64,000 nt of DNA from Clostridium kluyveri DSM 555 (GTDB lineage: Bacteria; Bacillota; Clostridia; Clostridiales; Clostridiaceae). Made by a program: the position numbers and the translations under genes. Shown here in pieces: positions 28,286 to 36,950 of this stretch. Under the pieces are notes generated by a model. That model saw only the letters and a list, made by a program, of their open reading frames with translations. It had not been told where the DNA came from and did not search any database. Every line of letters begins with the position of its first letter. Positions within the stretch are counted from its first letter, which is position 1. The stretch covers positions 3,038,001-3,102,000 of the forward strand of contig NC_009706.1 in NCBI RefSeq assembly GCF_000016505.1, given 5' to 3'.

Positions 28286-28318
28286 GTTAAATTTAATACA
28301 ATATCTCGTTAAATTAAC
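28286..28318. promoter_or_regulatory. direct repeats upstream of the EamA gene
   Basis: GTTAAATTTAA (28286-28296) and GTTAAATTAAC (28308-28318) are repeated two helical turns apart and are individually near-palindromic. They lie between the cat2 terminator and the EamA start and could be an operator. No GG-N10-GC sigma-54 promoter is seen here. Confidence 0.4.
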
Positions 28319-28334
28319 TACAATTGAATTCTTA

Positions 28335-28371
28335 TTTTTAGTTACACCTTCATATAAAGTGTAACTAAAAA
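28335..28371 (-). terminator. terminator of the abfD-nifU-cat2 unit
   Basis: TTTTTAGTTACAC and GTGTAACTAAAAA form a long inverted repeat 14 bases after the cat2 stop, with a T-run on the sense strand. It separates cat2 from the EamA-cat1 unit. Confidence 0.8.
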
Positions 28372-28384
28372 TCATAAATAAATT

Positions 28385-29962
28385 CTAAAATCTCTTTTTA
28401 AATTCATTCATTAATGATTCTCTGAATTTTGGATGAGCGATATTTATTAGAGCTCTTGCCCTATTTCTTAAAGTTTTGCCCTTAAGATGAGCAACACCAT
28501 ATTCAGTAACTACATAATCTACTTCATTTCTAGAAGTTGTAACTGCAGCACCAGTATCTAGAAGTGGAGTTATTCTTGAAACTTTTCCTTTTCCAGCTGT
28601 GGAAGGTATAGCTATAATAGCCTTTCCACCCTTTGATAGATTAGCTCCTCTAATAAAATCTACCTGGCCTCCCACTCCACTTATCTGTTTCAATCCTATA
28701 CTTTCAGAACATACTTGTCCCATTAAGTCTACTTGAACACAAGAATTTATTGAAACCATATTGTCATTTTTCATAATTACCAGTGGATTATTTACATAAT
28801 CTACAGAATAAGTTTCTACCATTGGATTATTGTTTACAAAATCATATAATTTTTTTGTTCCCATTAAAAATGTTACAACTATTTTGCCTGGATGGAGGGT
28901 CTTTTTCTTGTTATTGATAACCCCTGCCTTCACCAGTTCCATCACACCATCTGATATCATCTCAGAATGTATTCCTAAATTCTTTTTGTTCTTTAAGAAT
29001 AAAAGTACCGCATCTGGTATAGCACCTATTCCAAGCTGAAGAGTAGCTCCATCTTCAATTAAAGATGCACAGTTTTCTCCTATGGCTTTTTCTACATCTC
29101 CCAATTTAGGAGGCTGCAATTCTAACAATGGGTGTGAAGCTTCCACTATATAATCAATATCTGATACATGTATAAAAGAATCTCCAAGAGTTCTTGGCAT
29201 GTTTTTATTCACTTCTGCAATTACAAGCTTAGCACTTTCTGCTGCTGGCTTGGTATAGTCATTGGAAACTCCAAAACTGCAGTAGCCATATTTATCTGGC
29301 TCACTTACCTGAATAAGTGCTACATCTACAGGCAAACGTTTTTCTTTAAACAAACTTGGCACTTCATAGAAAAAACAAGGTGTATAATCTGCTCTTCCTG
29401 AATTTACTGCATCTCTAGTACATCCGCCTACAAATAAAGCATTATGTCTAAAATGTCTTTGCATACCCTCTTTTGTATATTCACCTTTGCCCATAGCTAC
29501 CATGTGAACTATTTCTAGTCCTATATAATTATCCTTATTTTTAACTAGTGCATTTACTAAATCTACGGGTTCTCCTACTGCATGTGCAAAAACTACCCTG
29601 CTATGGTTTTCTATTTTTGAAACAGCTTTTTCTGCAGTTACCAGTTTCTCTTTATATATCTCTTCCCACTCCATAAAAGTTATCTCCTCCCTATCCTGTC
29701 TTGTTAAATACTTATTCAATATACTTTTTACCACACTAAAATCTTCTTCGGATTTTACCAATATTTTTTCAAGCTTAAACTTAAGCTTACTATGATCAAC
29801 GCAGCAGCTAGTACATCCACATAAAACTATAACTATATCATAAGTTTTATCTGGAGCCACTGTTTCAAAATTATACTTAAATTGTTGTTGTAAATTATAT
29901 AGAAATTGTTTTCTATCATATTTAGGATTACATCCTCCGCAATATTTAATTCCTACATACAA
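28385..29962 (-). CDS. cat2: 4-hydroxybutyrate CoA-transferase, in frame with an upstream Cys-rich domain
   Basis: The open frame is 525 codons. Residues 97-525 are the classic Cat2 protein (429 residues, starting MEWEEIYKEKLV), with a probable catalytic Glu in GIHSEMISDGVMELV and the GVGGQVDFIRGA motif. It transfers CoA from acetyl-CoA to 4-hydroxybutyrate. The ATG at 29674 has a strong internal ribosome site (AGGGAGGAGATAACTTTT), so the 429-residue protein is very probably made. The preceding 96 codons, with no stop between, encode a Cys-rich domain (YCGGCNPKYDR and CGCTSCCVDH). So either a fused form or a nested start exists. Confidence 0.92.
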   Translation of the reverse strand: MYVGIKYCGGCNPKYDRKQFLYNLQQQFKYNFETVAPDKTYDIVIVLCGCTSCCVDHSKLKFKLEKILVKSEEDFSVVKSILNKYLTRQDREEITFMEWEEIYKEKLVTAEKAVSKIENHSRVVFAHAVGEPVDLVNALVKNKDNYIGLEIVHMVAMGKGEYTKEGMQRHFRHNALFVGGCTRDAVNSGRADYTPCFFYEVPSLFKEKRLPVDVALIQVSEPDKYGYCSFGVSNDYTKPAAESAKLVIAEVNKNMPRTLGDSFIHVSDIDYIVEASHPLLELQPPKLGDVEKAIGENCASLIEDGATLQLGIGAIPDAVLLFLKNKKNLGIHSEMISDGVMELVKAGVINNKKKTLHPGKIVVTFLMGTKKLYDFVNNNPMVETYSVDYVNNPLVIMKNDNMVSINSCVQVDLMGQVCSESIGLKQISGVGGQVDFIRGANLSKGGKAIIAIPSTAGKGKVSRITPLLDTGAAVTTSRNEVDYVVTEYGVAHLKGKTLRNRARALINIAHPKFRESLMNEFKKRF

Positions 29963-29974
29963 AATATACTCACC

Positions 29975-30256
29975 TTACCTATGATGCTTACTTAATATTT
30001 TTCTTGCCATATTCAAAGTATCTTCATCTATATAGTCTATAACCTCTACTGATTTTATTTCAGGAATTTCGTTTTTTATGGAACCTTCCACTATATCCTG
30101 TACTGTATACTTAGCTGAAATACAGCCGCTGCATTGACCTAAAAGCTTTACTTTAACTACTCCATCTTTTACTCCAACAACCTCAATGTCTCCATTATGG
30201 CTGTTCAAATAGGGTCTTACCTTTTCATCAATTACTTTTAATATTTTTTCCTTCAT
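29975..30256 (-). CDS. NifU-like (C-terminal domain) scaffold protein
   Basis: 93 residues from the ATG at 30256 (gaggtgctgtattct upstream). It is the stand-alone NifU C-terminal domain: YLNSHNGDIEVVGVKDGVVK and the CxxC cluster-binding motif LLGQCSGCISAKYTVQD. It would carry or deliver Fe-S clusters. Its place between abfD, an Fe-S flavoenzyme, and cat2 with its Cys-rich domain suggests a dedicated role in maturing the dehydratase cluster (inference). Confidence 0.85.
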   Translation of the reverse strand: MKEKILKVIDEKVRPYLNSHNGDIEVVGVKDGVVKVKLLGQCSGCISAKYTVQDIVEGSIKNEIPEIKSVEVIDYIDEDTLNMARKILSKHHR

Positions 30257-30305
30257 AGAATACAGCACCTCATCTCTAGGGAAAAGGTGAGAAAACACCT
30301 TTTCC

Positions 30306-31760
30306 TTAATCTTCTATTCTAGCTATCTTCTTTGCAAGTTTCTTCTTATGTGCTAGGTTTCCCTGTCTTGATATCATTATTCTCTGTGCTTGAGGTGAAC
30401 CTGCTCCATGCATGGATTCAGTTCTATATCCTACTGCAGCCGTTCCAAGACATATATTTTCTAATAATCTTAATATCTTCATTCTGTCTTCAACAGGTAC
30501 GGATGCAACTCCCACCAAGTACTTCTCTACATATTTTCCAACCTCTGGACTCTTATAATCCTTTTCAGAAGGCATAGTAACCATTAATCCTCCTGCTATA
30601 TCTTCTGCTAATCTCACAATTTCATAAGGGAATCTTGTTATATTTTGCTTACATACATTTGCAAGAAGCAAGTCTATTTGGTAATTTCCAGCTTTTGTTG
30701 CATGTCCTTCTGCTGAGCACGCAATTCCGCAAGCGTAAAGAGTTTCATTTAAATGCATCATTTCTATTAATTTATCCTTTATGTGAGATGCCTTTGCAGC
30801 TCCATTATAGTCTGCAGCCACTGCAGCAGCGCCTATCAATACATCTCCCACTCCTACTTTGCATCCACCATAACTTTGTCTATGATATCCTGCAAATCTC
30901 TCTACTAACATTCCTGCATATTCAGTTTCACCATTTAAGAATATCCTGTCATTTGGAACAAATACATCGTCAAATACTACTAATGCTTCTACTCCGCCAA
31001 ATTCTTTATTACCAACATCTATGTCCGCATCTTTTTCCATTTTTCTAGTATCACAGGACTGTCTTCCAATTATCATAGTTATTCCTTCTGCATCTGTAGG
31101 AACAGAAAAAGCTATTGCATAATCTTTATCATCCGGTCTCATAGCAATAGTTGGCATAACCAATACTTCATGAGAATTACATATACCTGTCTGGTGAGCC
31201 TTTGCTCCTCTTACAACTACACCGTCTTCTCTTCTTTCTACAACTCTTAAATATAAATCTGGATCAGCCTGTTTGCTTGGTGACAATCCTCTGTCTCCTT
31301 TTGGATCTGTCATAGCTCCATCTACTGTTAAATCGTTCTTTTGAACATAAGTTAAAAATTTCTTGAAATTTTCAAAATAATTTGTATTATATTCCTTATC
31401 TATTTCAAAAGTAGTACTGTACACTGCATTAAATGAGTCCATACCAACGCATCTTTGGAAACAGGCTGCAGTTTTTTGTCCGCACAATCTCTGCATTTTA
31501 ACTTTTTTTACCAAATCTTCACTGCTTTGATGTAAATTTGTAAATCTATTTATTTTTTCACCTGTTATATTTGATGTTGTTGTCATTAAATCCTCATATT
31601 CTGCTTCTTGGGCCAAGTCATAAGTCATCTTAACAGAATTTAAAGATGGACGAAGTACAGGGTTATCCACTGGATTATCTATTTTCTCTCCCAGATAATA
31701 AACGTTTAATTTTAATTTACGTAAACTTTCTACATATTCTTCCCCAGTCATTAAAGACAT
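30306..31760 (-). CDS. abfD: 4-hydroxybutyryl-CoA dehydratase / vinylacetyl-CoA isomerase
   Basis: 484 residues from the ATG at 31760 (aaaggaatgattttc upstream). Fe-S ligands known from the C. aminobutyricum enzyme (Cys99, Cys103, His292, Cys299) fit CGQKTAACFQRC (Cys100, Cys104) and HRQSYGGCKVG. The FAD region follows the acyl-CoA dehydrogenase-like HpaB fold. It dehydrates 4-hydroxybutyryl-CoA to crotonyl-CoA by a ketyl radical route. First gene of the abfD-nifU-cat2 unit, behind a sigma-54 promoter at 31814. Confidence 0.95.
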   Translation of the reverse strand: MSLMTGEEYVESLRKLKLNVYYLGEKIDNPVDNPVLRPSLNSVKMTYDLAQEAEYEDLMTTTSNITGEKINRFTNLHQSSEDLVKKVKMQRLCGQKTAACFQRCVGMDSFNAVYSTTFEIDKEYNTNYFENFKKFLTYVQKNDLTVDGAMTDPKGDRGLSPSKQADPDLYLRVVERREDGVVVRGAKAHQTGICNSHEVLVMPTIAMRPDDKDYAIAFSVPTDAEGITMIIGRQSCDTRKMEKDADIDVGNKEFGGVEALVVFDDVFVPNDRIFLNGETEYAGMLVERFAGYHRQSYGGCKVGVGDVLIGAAAVAADYNGAAKASHIKDKLIEMMHLNETLYACGIACSAEGHATKAGNYQIDLLLANVCKQNITRFPYEIVRLAEDIAGGLMVTMPSEKDYKSPEVGKYVEKYLVGVASVPVEDRMKILRLLENICLGTAAVGYRTESMHGAGSPQAQRIMISRQGNLAHKKKLAKKIARIED

Positions 31761-31813
31761 GAAAATCATTCCTTTCATAAATAAATATATTTTTGATTAT
31801 ACTTTATTTATTA

Positions 31814-31829
31814 GCAACTTTCATGCCAA
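31814..31829 (-). promoter_or_regulatory. sigma-54 promoter of the abfD operon
   Basis: Minus-strand TTGGCATGAAAGTTGC matches the -24/-12 consensus (TGGCAC-N5-TTGC) at all but one base, with GG and GC exactly 12 bases apart. It lies 54 bases ahead of the abfD start. Confidence 0.9.
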
Positions 31830-31950
31830 CTTTTTATATGATTTTTAAAAATTTTTTATAAACTATAATATGACTACGTTTAAACCTATATTTTAAAGGC
31901 TTCAATGCTCAATTACATCTATAATCTGCATTACGAAATGATACTTTTGC

Positions 31951-31962
31951 TGCAATATTGCA
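31951..31962. promoter_or_regulatory. candidate upstream activator site for the abfD promoter
   Basis: TGCAATATTGCA is a perfect 12-base palindrome about 125 bases upstream of the sigma-54 promoter. A sibling TGCATAATTGCA is at 32031-32042. The same core recurs upstream of the second sigma-54 promoter (38769-38782 and 38839-38850). Confidence 0.65.
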
Positions 31963-31964
31963 AT

Positions 31965-31992
31965 AAAAGAACTCTTATATTCATATAAGAGT
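31965..31992 (-). terminator. terminator of the sigma-54 activator gene
   Basis: ACTCTTATAT and ATATAAGAGT form a stem followed on the minus strand by TCTTTTATT, 58 bases past the activator stop. Confidence 0.65.
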
Positions 31993-32049
31993 CCCTTTAC
32001 CTGTTTATACTGCCGATTGAATACGTTATATGCATAATTGCAACAAATT

Positions 32050-33492
32050 CTACTTTTGCAACACAGGTTTATTTTTATACTTTTTTCTCTTTCTTACTAA
32101 AGTAGAAGCATTTATACCAAGCTCTTTAGCTGCATCCCTTACATTACCGTGCTTTTCTAGAGAACTTTCTATTATAGACTCTTCCAAATTTTCTACTGCT
32201 TCTTTTAAAGTCAAGTTGTCCTTCCACATATTACTGTTTGATGCATCACTATCCCAAACTTCCTTAATAGGCAAATCACTCCTCAATATCTTGTTTCCCG
32301 AACTCATAATTATAACTCTCTCTATTATGTTCTTTAACTCTCTTACATTTCCCGGCCATTTATATTTTTTTAGAGAATCTATAGCTGCAGGGGTAATTAT
32401 CTTATTAAAATTATATTTTTTATTGAATACACACAGAAAATGCTCTATAAGGGGCTCAATGTCATCTTTTCTTTCTCTGAGAGGTAAAATTTTAATAGGC
32501 ACTACATTTAACCTATAATATAAATCCTCCCTGAAAGTTTTTTTCTCCACCATATCTTTCAAATTTCTATTGGTAGCCGCAATTACCCTTACGTCAATTC
32601 TAATAACTTCGGTTCCTCCTACTCTTTTGATTTCACCCTCTTGAAGCACTCTCAATAATTTTACCTGCATATCAAGAGGAAGTTCTCCTATTTCATCCAG
32701 GAAAATGCTTCCTCCGTCTGCCAGTTCAAATAATCCTATCTTTCCCTCTTTATTTGCTCCTGTAAAGGCTCCCTTTTCATAGCCAAAAAGTTCCGACTCT
32801 ATGAGATTACGCGGTATGGAACCACAATCTATTTTTATAAAACTCTTATTGTTTCTCATGCTGTTTTTATGTATATATTTGGCTATTTTTTCTTTACCTA
32901 CACCGGTTTCCCCAAGTAAAAGTACAGTAGTATCCACTTTGGCTACTTTTTTAGCCATTTCAAGTGTATTAAGCATTTTTTCATCCTTTGCTATAATATC
33001 TGAAAATTTAAGAAGCTGCTGCCTTATTCCCTCCAATTGAGAATAATATTTTTCAGTAAGTTCCATATTCTTTTTTACCTGTTCTTTAAGTTCATAAAGC
33101 TCTGTAACATTTCTCACATTTGTGACCACTAGTGTTATTTCCCCATTATCATTAAAAACAGGGCTGCTTGAAACAAGTACTGTCTTACCCGTTTTAAATT
33201 TTTGTTCTATGGTTACATTTTTTTTGCTTTCAAGAACCAAAAGGGTGCCAGACTGGGAAAGATATTTATTCTCTACAAGATACCGCATATTTTTTCCTAT
33301 CATATCATTTCTTTTCATTCCAGTAATTTTCTCATAAGATTTGTTTAAAAATAATGTATTTGCATCTCCATCAGTGATATACATACCATCGTAAGAATTT
33401 TCAATAATCTGATATAACTGTTTCATAGTTAAATCCATTACTTTTTTCCCTTTATATAAATTATCAAACTCTAATAATTCCTTGTCACTCAT
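32050..33492 (-). CDS. sigma-54-dependent transcriptional activator with PAS domain
   Basis: 480 residues from the ATG at 33492 (gaaaggggattgtgtat upstream). A PAS domain covers about 20-130 (MKQLYQIIENSYDGMYITDG). The AAA+ core has Walker A LGETGVGKEKIAKYIH, the sigma-54 contact loop GAFTGANKEGK and Walker B FLDEIGELPLD. The C-terminal Fis-type helix-turn-helix is VRDAAKELGINASTLVRKRK. It should sense a small ligand through PAS and open sigma-54 promoters. It lies between two operons that each have such a promoter and shared palindromes, so it is the obvious candidate to control both. Confidence 0.92.
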   Translation of the reverse strand: MSDKELLEFDNLYKGKKVMDLTMKQLYQIIENSYDGMYITDGDANTLFLNKSYEKITGMKRNDMIGKNMRYLVENKYLSQSGTLLVLESKKNVTIEQKFKTGKTVLVSSSPVFNDNGEITLVVTNVRNVTELYELKEQVKKNMELTEKYYSQLEGIRQQLLKFSDIIAKDEKMLNTLEMAKKVAKVDTTVLLLGETGVGKEKIAKYIHKNSMRNNKSFIKIDCGSIPRNLIESELFGYEKGAFTGANKEGKIGLFELADGGSIFLDEIGELPLDMQVKLLRVLQEGEIKRVGGTEVIRIDVRVIAATNRNLKDMVEKKTFREDLYYRLNVVPIKILPLRERKDDIEPLIEHFLCVFNKKYNFNKIITPAAIDSLKKYKWPGNVRELKNIIERVIIMSSGNKILRSDLPIKEVWDSDASNSNMWKDNLTLKEAVENLEESIIESSLEKHGNVRDAAKELGINASTLVRKRKKYKNKPVLQK

Positions 33493-33552
33493 ATACACAA
33501 TCCCCTTTCAAAATCATACAAATTATGACGATTTTTAATTTTACTATAAATA

Positions 33553-33581
33553 AAAAGAGAATTCACCAGAATCCTCTTCTC
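33553..33581 (-). terminator. terminator of the acp-to-maoC operon
   Basis: On the minus strand AGAGGATTC-TGGT-GAATTCTCTTTTTAT forms a hairpin with a T-run, between the MaoC gene and the activator gene. The rest of 33493-33775 shows nothing recognisable. Confidence 0.75.
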
Positions 33582-33775
33582 CCACTTTAACTACCTGATT
33601 ACCTTAGAAACATTACATGAAAATCCATATATAAAGACTACCTTATTAATATCTTTGATTTTTAGTATATATTAAATAATTTTTTAAGTCAATAAGGTTT
33701 TTGACCTATGGACTATTTCCACAAATTTCAAAATAGTTGCAATAATAAACACATTTTTACTTTTACTTCATTTTT

Positions 33776-34195
33776 TTATTGTTTCAATGGAGGCATAACA
33801 AAAGCTTCCCCAGTTAAAACTTTACTTTTATTACGCTTTATACAAGTAGTTTTCAATTTTACTATATTTTCTTTTTTATATATTTCTAAAACTTTTACCT
33901 CTACTTTTATATTATCTCCAAAATATACAGGTAAATTAAATTTTGAATTCTGACTTAAATACACAGTTCCAGGTCCCGGAAATTTCATGCCTATACATGC
34001 AGATACATATCCTGCCAGCAGCACCCCATGTGCTATCCTTTTCTTAAATTTATCTTTATATTGAAATTTATCTGTATGAAGAGGATTATAATCTCCCGTT
34101 ACTTTGGCAAATAAATATACATCCTCTTCAGTTACCACTTTTTCAATACAAGCACTGTCTCCCACCTTTAATTCATCAATGGTTAAACCCTTCAT
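33776..34195 (-). CDS. MaoC-like hot-dog hydratase (PhaJ-type)
   Basis: 139 residues, single hot-dog domain. The hydratase signature is TGDYNPLHTD (about residues 34-43, Asp and His catalytic), followed by the overhanging segment KKRIAHGVLLAGYVSACIG. The family hydrates trans-2-enoyl-CoA to (R)-3-hydroxyacyl-CoA. As the pathway next door makes crotonyl-CoA, crotonyl-CoA or an ACP-bound enoyl chain is a plausible substrate (inference). Last gene of the operon. Confidence 0.85.
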   Translation of the reverse strand: MKGLTIDELKVGDSACIEKVVTEEDVYLFAKVTGDYNPLHTDKFQYKDKFKKRIAHGVLLAGYVSACIGMKFPGPGTVYLSQNSKFNLPVYFGDNIKVEVKVLEIYKKENIVKLKTTCIKRNKSKVLTGEAFVMPPLKQ

Positions 34196-34236
34196 AATCT
34201 ATATTCCTTTCAAATTGTACAGTGTAAATTTTTCAC

Positions 34237-34461
34237 TCATACAATTCCCTTTTTCAATAAAATAACCATACTATACAATCTATTAAAAGGAATATCCATA
34301 TACTTAGATAAATTTTCTAATGACTGCCTTGGTATATACTTATACTTCCTCTGTATATCATGTAGTATAGGAAGAATAAATCTCTGCTTCCTGGGGTATT
34401 TTTCAATCACCTCTTGTCCTGATAAATTATTCTTTGAATTTCCTTCTAATACAGTTATCAT
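34237..34461 (-). CDS. small protein resembling the N-terminal helical domain of NuoE
   Basis: 74 residues. FILPILHDIQRKYKYIPRQS and the following SLENLSKYMDIPFNRLYSM resemble the helical N-terminal part of NuoE/HydA-type 24-kDa subunits (pattern LP-Lh-IQ-YGYIP, then I-A-G--VYSV). The thioredoxin-like 2Fe-2S domain that should follow is missing; the frame ends with KKGIV. It is thus a truncated remnant or a stand-alone helical domain acting as an adaptor. It lies between LuxC-like and MaoC genes, so it is part of the operon. Confidence 0.55.
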   Translation of the reverse strand: MITVLEGNSKNNLSGQEVIEKYPRKQRFILPILHDIQRKYKYIPRQSLENLSKYMDIPFNRLYSMVILLKKGIV

Positions 34462-34522
34462 TAACTACTTCACCCTCTCATTTAAATATTAATTTGAATT
34501 TTACTACGTAATTCTATAGTTC

Positions 34523-35812
34523 TTAAATATTTAGACTACACCACGTTACAAGTTCATTTATCATAAAATTTCCATCCCAGGGGGAATCATAAATATTCAT
34601 GGTTCCTACACCTACCACTCTATTTACTCCAAGTGCTGTGACCCTATCTGCAAATTTAAAAAGCTTGTTTTTATCTGAAATAGCATGCCCTATAGTTTGA
34701 ATTCTTCGGGTAATCAAATTCTCTATATCAAATATGCTTTCTATTTCCTTTACAAAAATACATCTTCCGCCCATGGGCTCTTCCAATACTATTTGATCAT
34801 TAATTAAAATGGTATATTCAAGTCCTCTGCTGCTGCAGATATCCCTATCCGGGTCAAGACTGTACACTCCTCTTTCATTTATAATCTTTGCACAGGTACT
34901 TTCATTCAGAGAATCATTATATCTTTTACCTACCTTTTCAAAGGATTTCTTTAACATCTCAATTACATCTTTTAAAGGAACAGAACCTTTTTCCACAAAA
35001 AGTACTTGAGGAGATGAACAGGCTTTTTGCTGAAATAAGACTATATCCATCACTAATTTATCCATATAAGAAAAGCACTTATCACCTTCAATAACTTCCC
35101 TGTCAAATACGGCAAAAGAATACTTTGGCCCAAATACAACATCCTTACAGGTGGTTTTTTTAGGAAGTGATGTAATGTAATCTACTGCATCTTCTCCTCC
35201 CCATACAATTCTTGCATCTGCCATAATGGACATGGATTTATTTAAAGATTCATCTTCCCTCGGAAAATATACTAAACATATATTTTTAAGTAAATCTTTA
35301 GAATCATATATTTTTTCCTCATAAACTACCTGTATATCATCCAAAAGCTTCAGCAGTCTTAAAACCAGGGTCATACTTTTTTCAGGAACTTTTACAAGGT
35401 TTGAATTCCTCGCTATAAGCGATTGAAAAATTGAATAAAGTGCAAGAGTGCTTACATTTCCTGCTATCCAGTGGCAGCTTATTCCCCTTGCCTGTGCTTT
35501 TACATACTTATCATTTCCTATGGATACAAACTCATCTAGATACTTTTCATCCTTTAAACTCGTCTTTATCAACTTTTCTATATTTGATTTTCTGAAATAA
35601 AATGACAGATAAGACACTCCTTGAATTTTAAGAAGTTTTTTATCCCTACTCAGTCTTTTACTATACTCATCTAGTATAAGTACAATAACTTGGGTAGGCA
35701 TGGAATTTAATAATTTTAAGTTTGATTTCAAAATATCATTTACATGACTGAAATTATTGAAGCTTATCTCTTTTTCATAAAGGTATCCATCCAATGAATA
35801 ACAATCTATCAT
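34523..35812 (-). CDS. acyl-CoA reductase, LuxC-like
   Basis: 429 residues of the LuxC family. The catalytic Cys is in FQQKACSSPQVLFVEKG (about residues 263-279), WGGEDAVDYITSL precedes it, and GNVSTLALYSIFQSLIARN supplies the nucleotide-binding-like N-terminal region. LuxC reduces an acyl group passed from LuxE to the aldehyde with NADPH. It overlaps the LuxE-like gene by four bases (ATGA), so the two are made together. No luxAB luciferase genes are near. Chain length cannot be inferred from sequence. Confidence 0.85.
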   Translation of the reverse strand: MIDCYSLDGYLYEKEISFNNFSHVNDILKSNLKLLNSMPTQVIVLILDEYSKRLSRDKKLLKIQGVSYLSFYFRKSNIEKLIKTSLKDEKYLDEFVSIGNDKYVKAQARGISCHWIAGNVSTLALYSIFQSLIARNSNLVKVPEKSMTLVLRLLKLLDDIQVVYEEKIYDSKDLLKNICLVYFPREDESLNKSMSIMADARIVWGGEDAVDYITSLPKKTTCKDVVFGPKYSFAVFDREVIEGDKCFSYMDKLVMDIVLFQQKACSSPQVLFVEKGSVPLKDVIEMLKKSFEKVGKRYNDSLNESTCAKIINERGVYSLDPDRDICSSRGLEYTILINDQIVLEEPMGGRCIFVKEIESIFDIENLITRRIQTIGHAISDKNKLFKFADRVTALGVNRVVGVGTMNIYDSPWDGNFMINELVTWCSLNI

Positions 35813-36933
35813 TTTTTCTCCTCCCTTTCTGCAAAAGTATCTCCACAGCCTCTTGTTTCAGCTTTTTCTATTCTAGATCTAAACTTAAAATATTTTCCCC
35901 GTCTTCCACATCTGCAATCATCAACTCCCATAAATTTACCTACATCTTCTGTTAAAATACCCTGGGAAGGATAACTGGTTCCAAGGATACTCAATACTTC
36001 TATTATTCCCTGTTGTCCAACCTCTACTTCCTCTAAAGTATTGAAATCTCTTATTATAATATCTGCAAAATCTGGTACATGTTTATATCCACATTCACAA
36101 TCCACAAACACCACGCCAAGCTGTTCCACCATTCCATAAAAATCCATAATGTTGCTTTTTGAAGTACCAAATATCTCAGCTGTCACTCTGTTAAATTCCT
36201 CTTTTTCAACACTCTCTGACACAAGTTTCTTCCACCCGCCGCTGTGTAAAAGTTTCATTTTAGAAAGGGATAGTTTAATATCTTTTTTCTTTAACTCTGT
36301 TACAAACTTACTCCATATTATATAGGTAAATCCATAAACCAATATTTCCTTATTTTTATTCTCTTCCTCAAATTTTTTTAGCCTAGGCAGGTTAATTTTA
36401 AGTTCTCCATCTTCTTCATCCATAACATAGGTTATACTGCTTGCAAAATTGCTAATTCCTCTAATTGCTGCCCCTCTGGCATTTAACACTCCCTTATTTT
36501 TGTTTACATTTCCCGTGTCTAAAATTAAAAGGGGCTTTCTGGTAACTCCTAAAAAACTCTTTAATGTATTTATAAGTGCCTGAGATTGTCTTATAGATGT
36601 ATCTTTATCCAGATATATCTTACTTGGAGTCTTTGAAGTTGTGGAACTGGAATTCAATACTCTTATTACATCTTCTTTTCTGCAGGTTAAAAGATCAAAT
36701 ATCTTAAACATATTTACTGGAATAAATGGCACCTGGCTAAGCCTTGAAATTTTAGAAATATCTATTGAAAGTTTCCTGTACATACTTCCTACATTTGGAT
36801 TAACTTCATTTAATGCAAGCTGTTCTTTAATTATTTCAAGCAGCATACTTTCTTTTTCTTTCTGAAACATTTCAAATTGATCCCTGAAAATTATATTTTC
36901 TATTAAAAGTTTCATATCCACAGCATATCTCAC
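35809..36933 (-). CDS. acyl-protein synthetase, LuxE-like
   Basis: 374 residues of the LuxE family (adenylate-forming fold). Visible features are LSRLSQVPFIPVNMFKIFDL in the N-terminal third, SSSTTSKTPSKIYLD (phosphate-loop like, about 94-108), MDFYGMVEQLGVVFVDCECG (about 266-285) and the C-terminal TEDVGKFMGVDDCRCGRRGK. In bacterial luminescence LuxE activates a fatty acid to acyl-AMP and passes it to LuxC. Here it lies next to a second ligase and an ACP gene, so acyl transfer may involve the ACP. Confidence 0.85.
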   Translation of the reverse strand: MRYAVDMKLLIENIIFRDQFEMFQKEKESMLLEIIKEQLALNEVNPNVGSMYRKLSIDISKISRLSQVPFIPVNMFKIFDLLTCRKEDVIRVLNSSSTTSKTPSKIYLDKDTSIRQSQALINTLKSFLGVTRKPLLILDTGNVNKNKGVLNARGAAIRGISNFASSITYVMDEEDGELKINLPRLKKFEEENKNKEILVYGFTYIIWSKFVTELKKKDIKLSLSKMKLLHSGGWKKLVSESVEKEEFNRVTAEIFGTSKSNIMDFYGMVEQLGVVFVDCECGYKHVPDFADIIIRDFNTLEEVEVGQQGIIEVLSILGTSYPSQGILTEDVGKFMGVDDCRCGRRGKYFKFRSRIEKAETRGCGDTFAEREEKK

Positions 36934-36950
36934 CTATTTCCATACTTATT

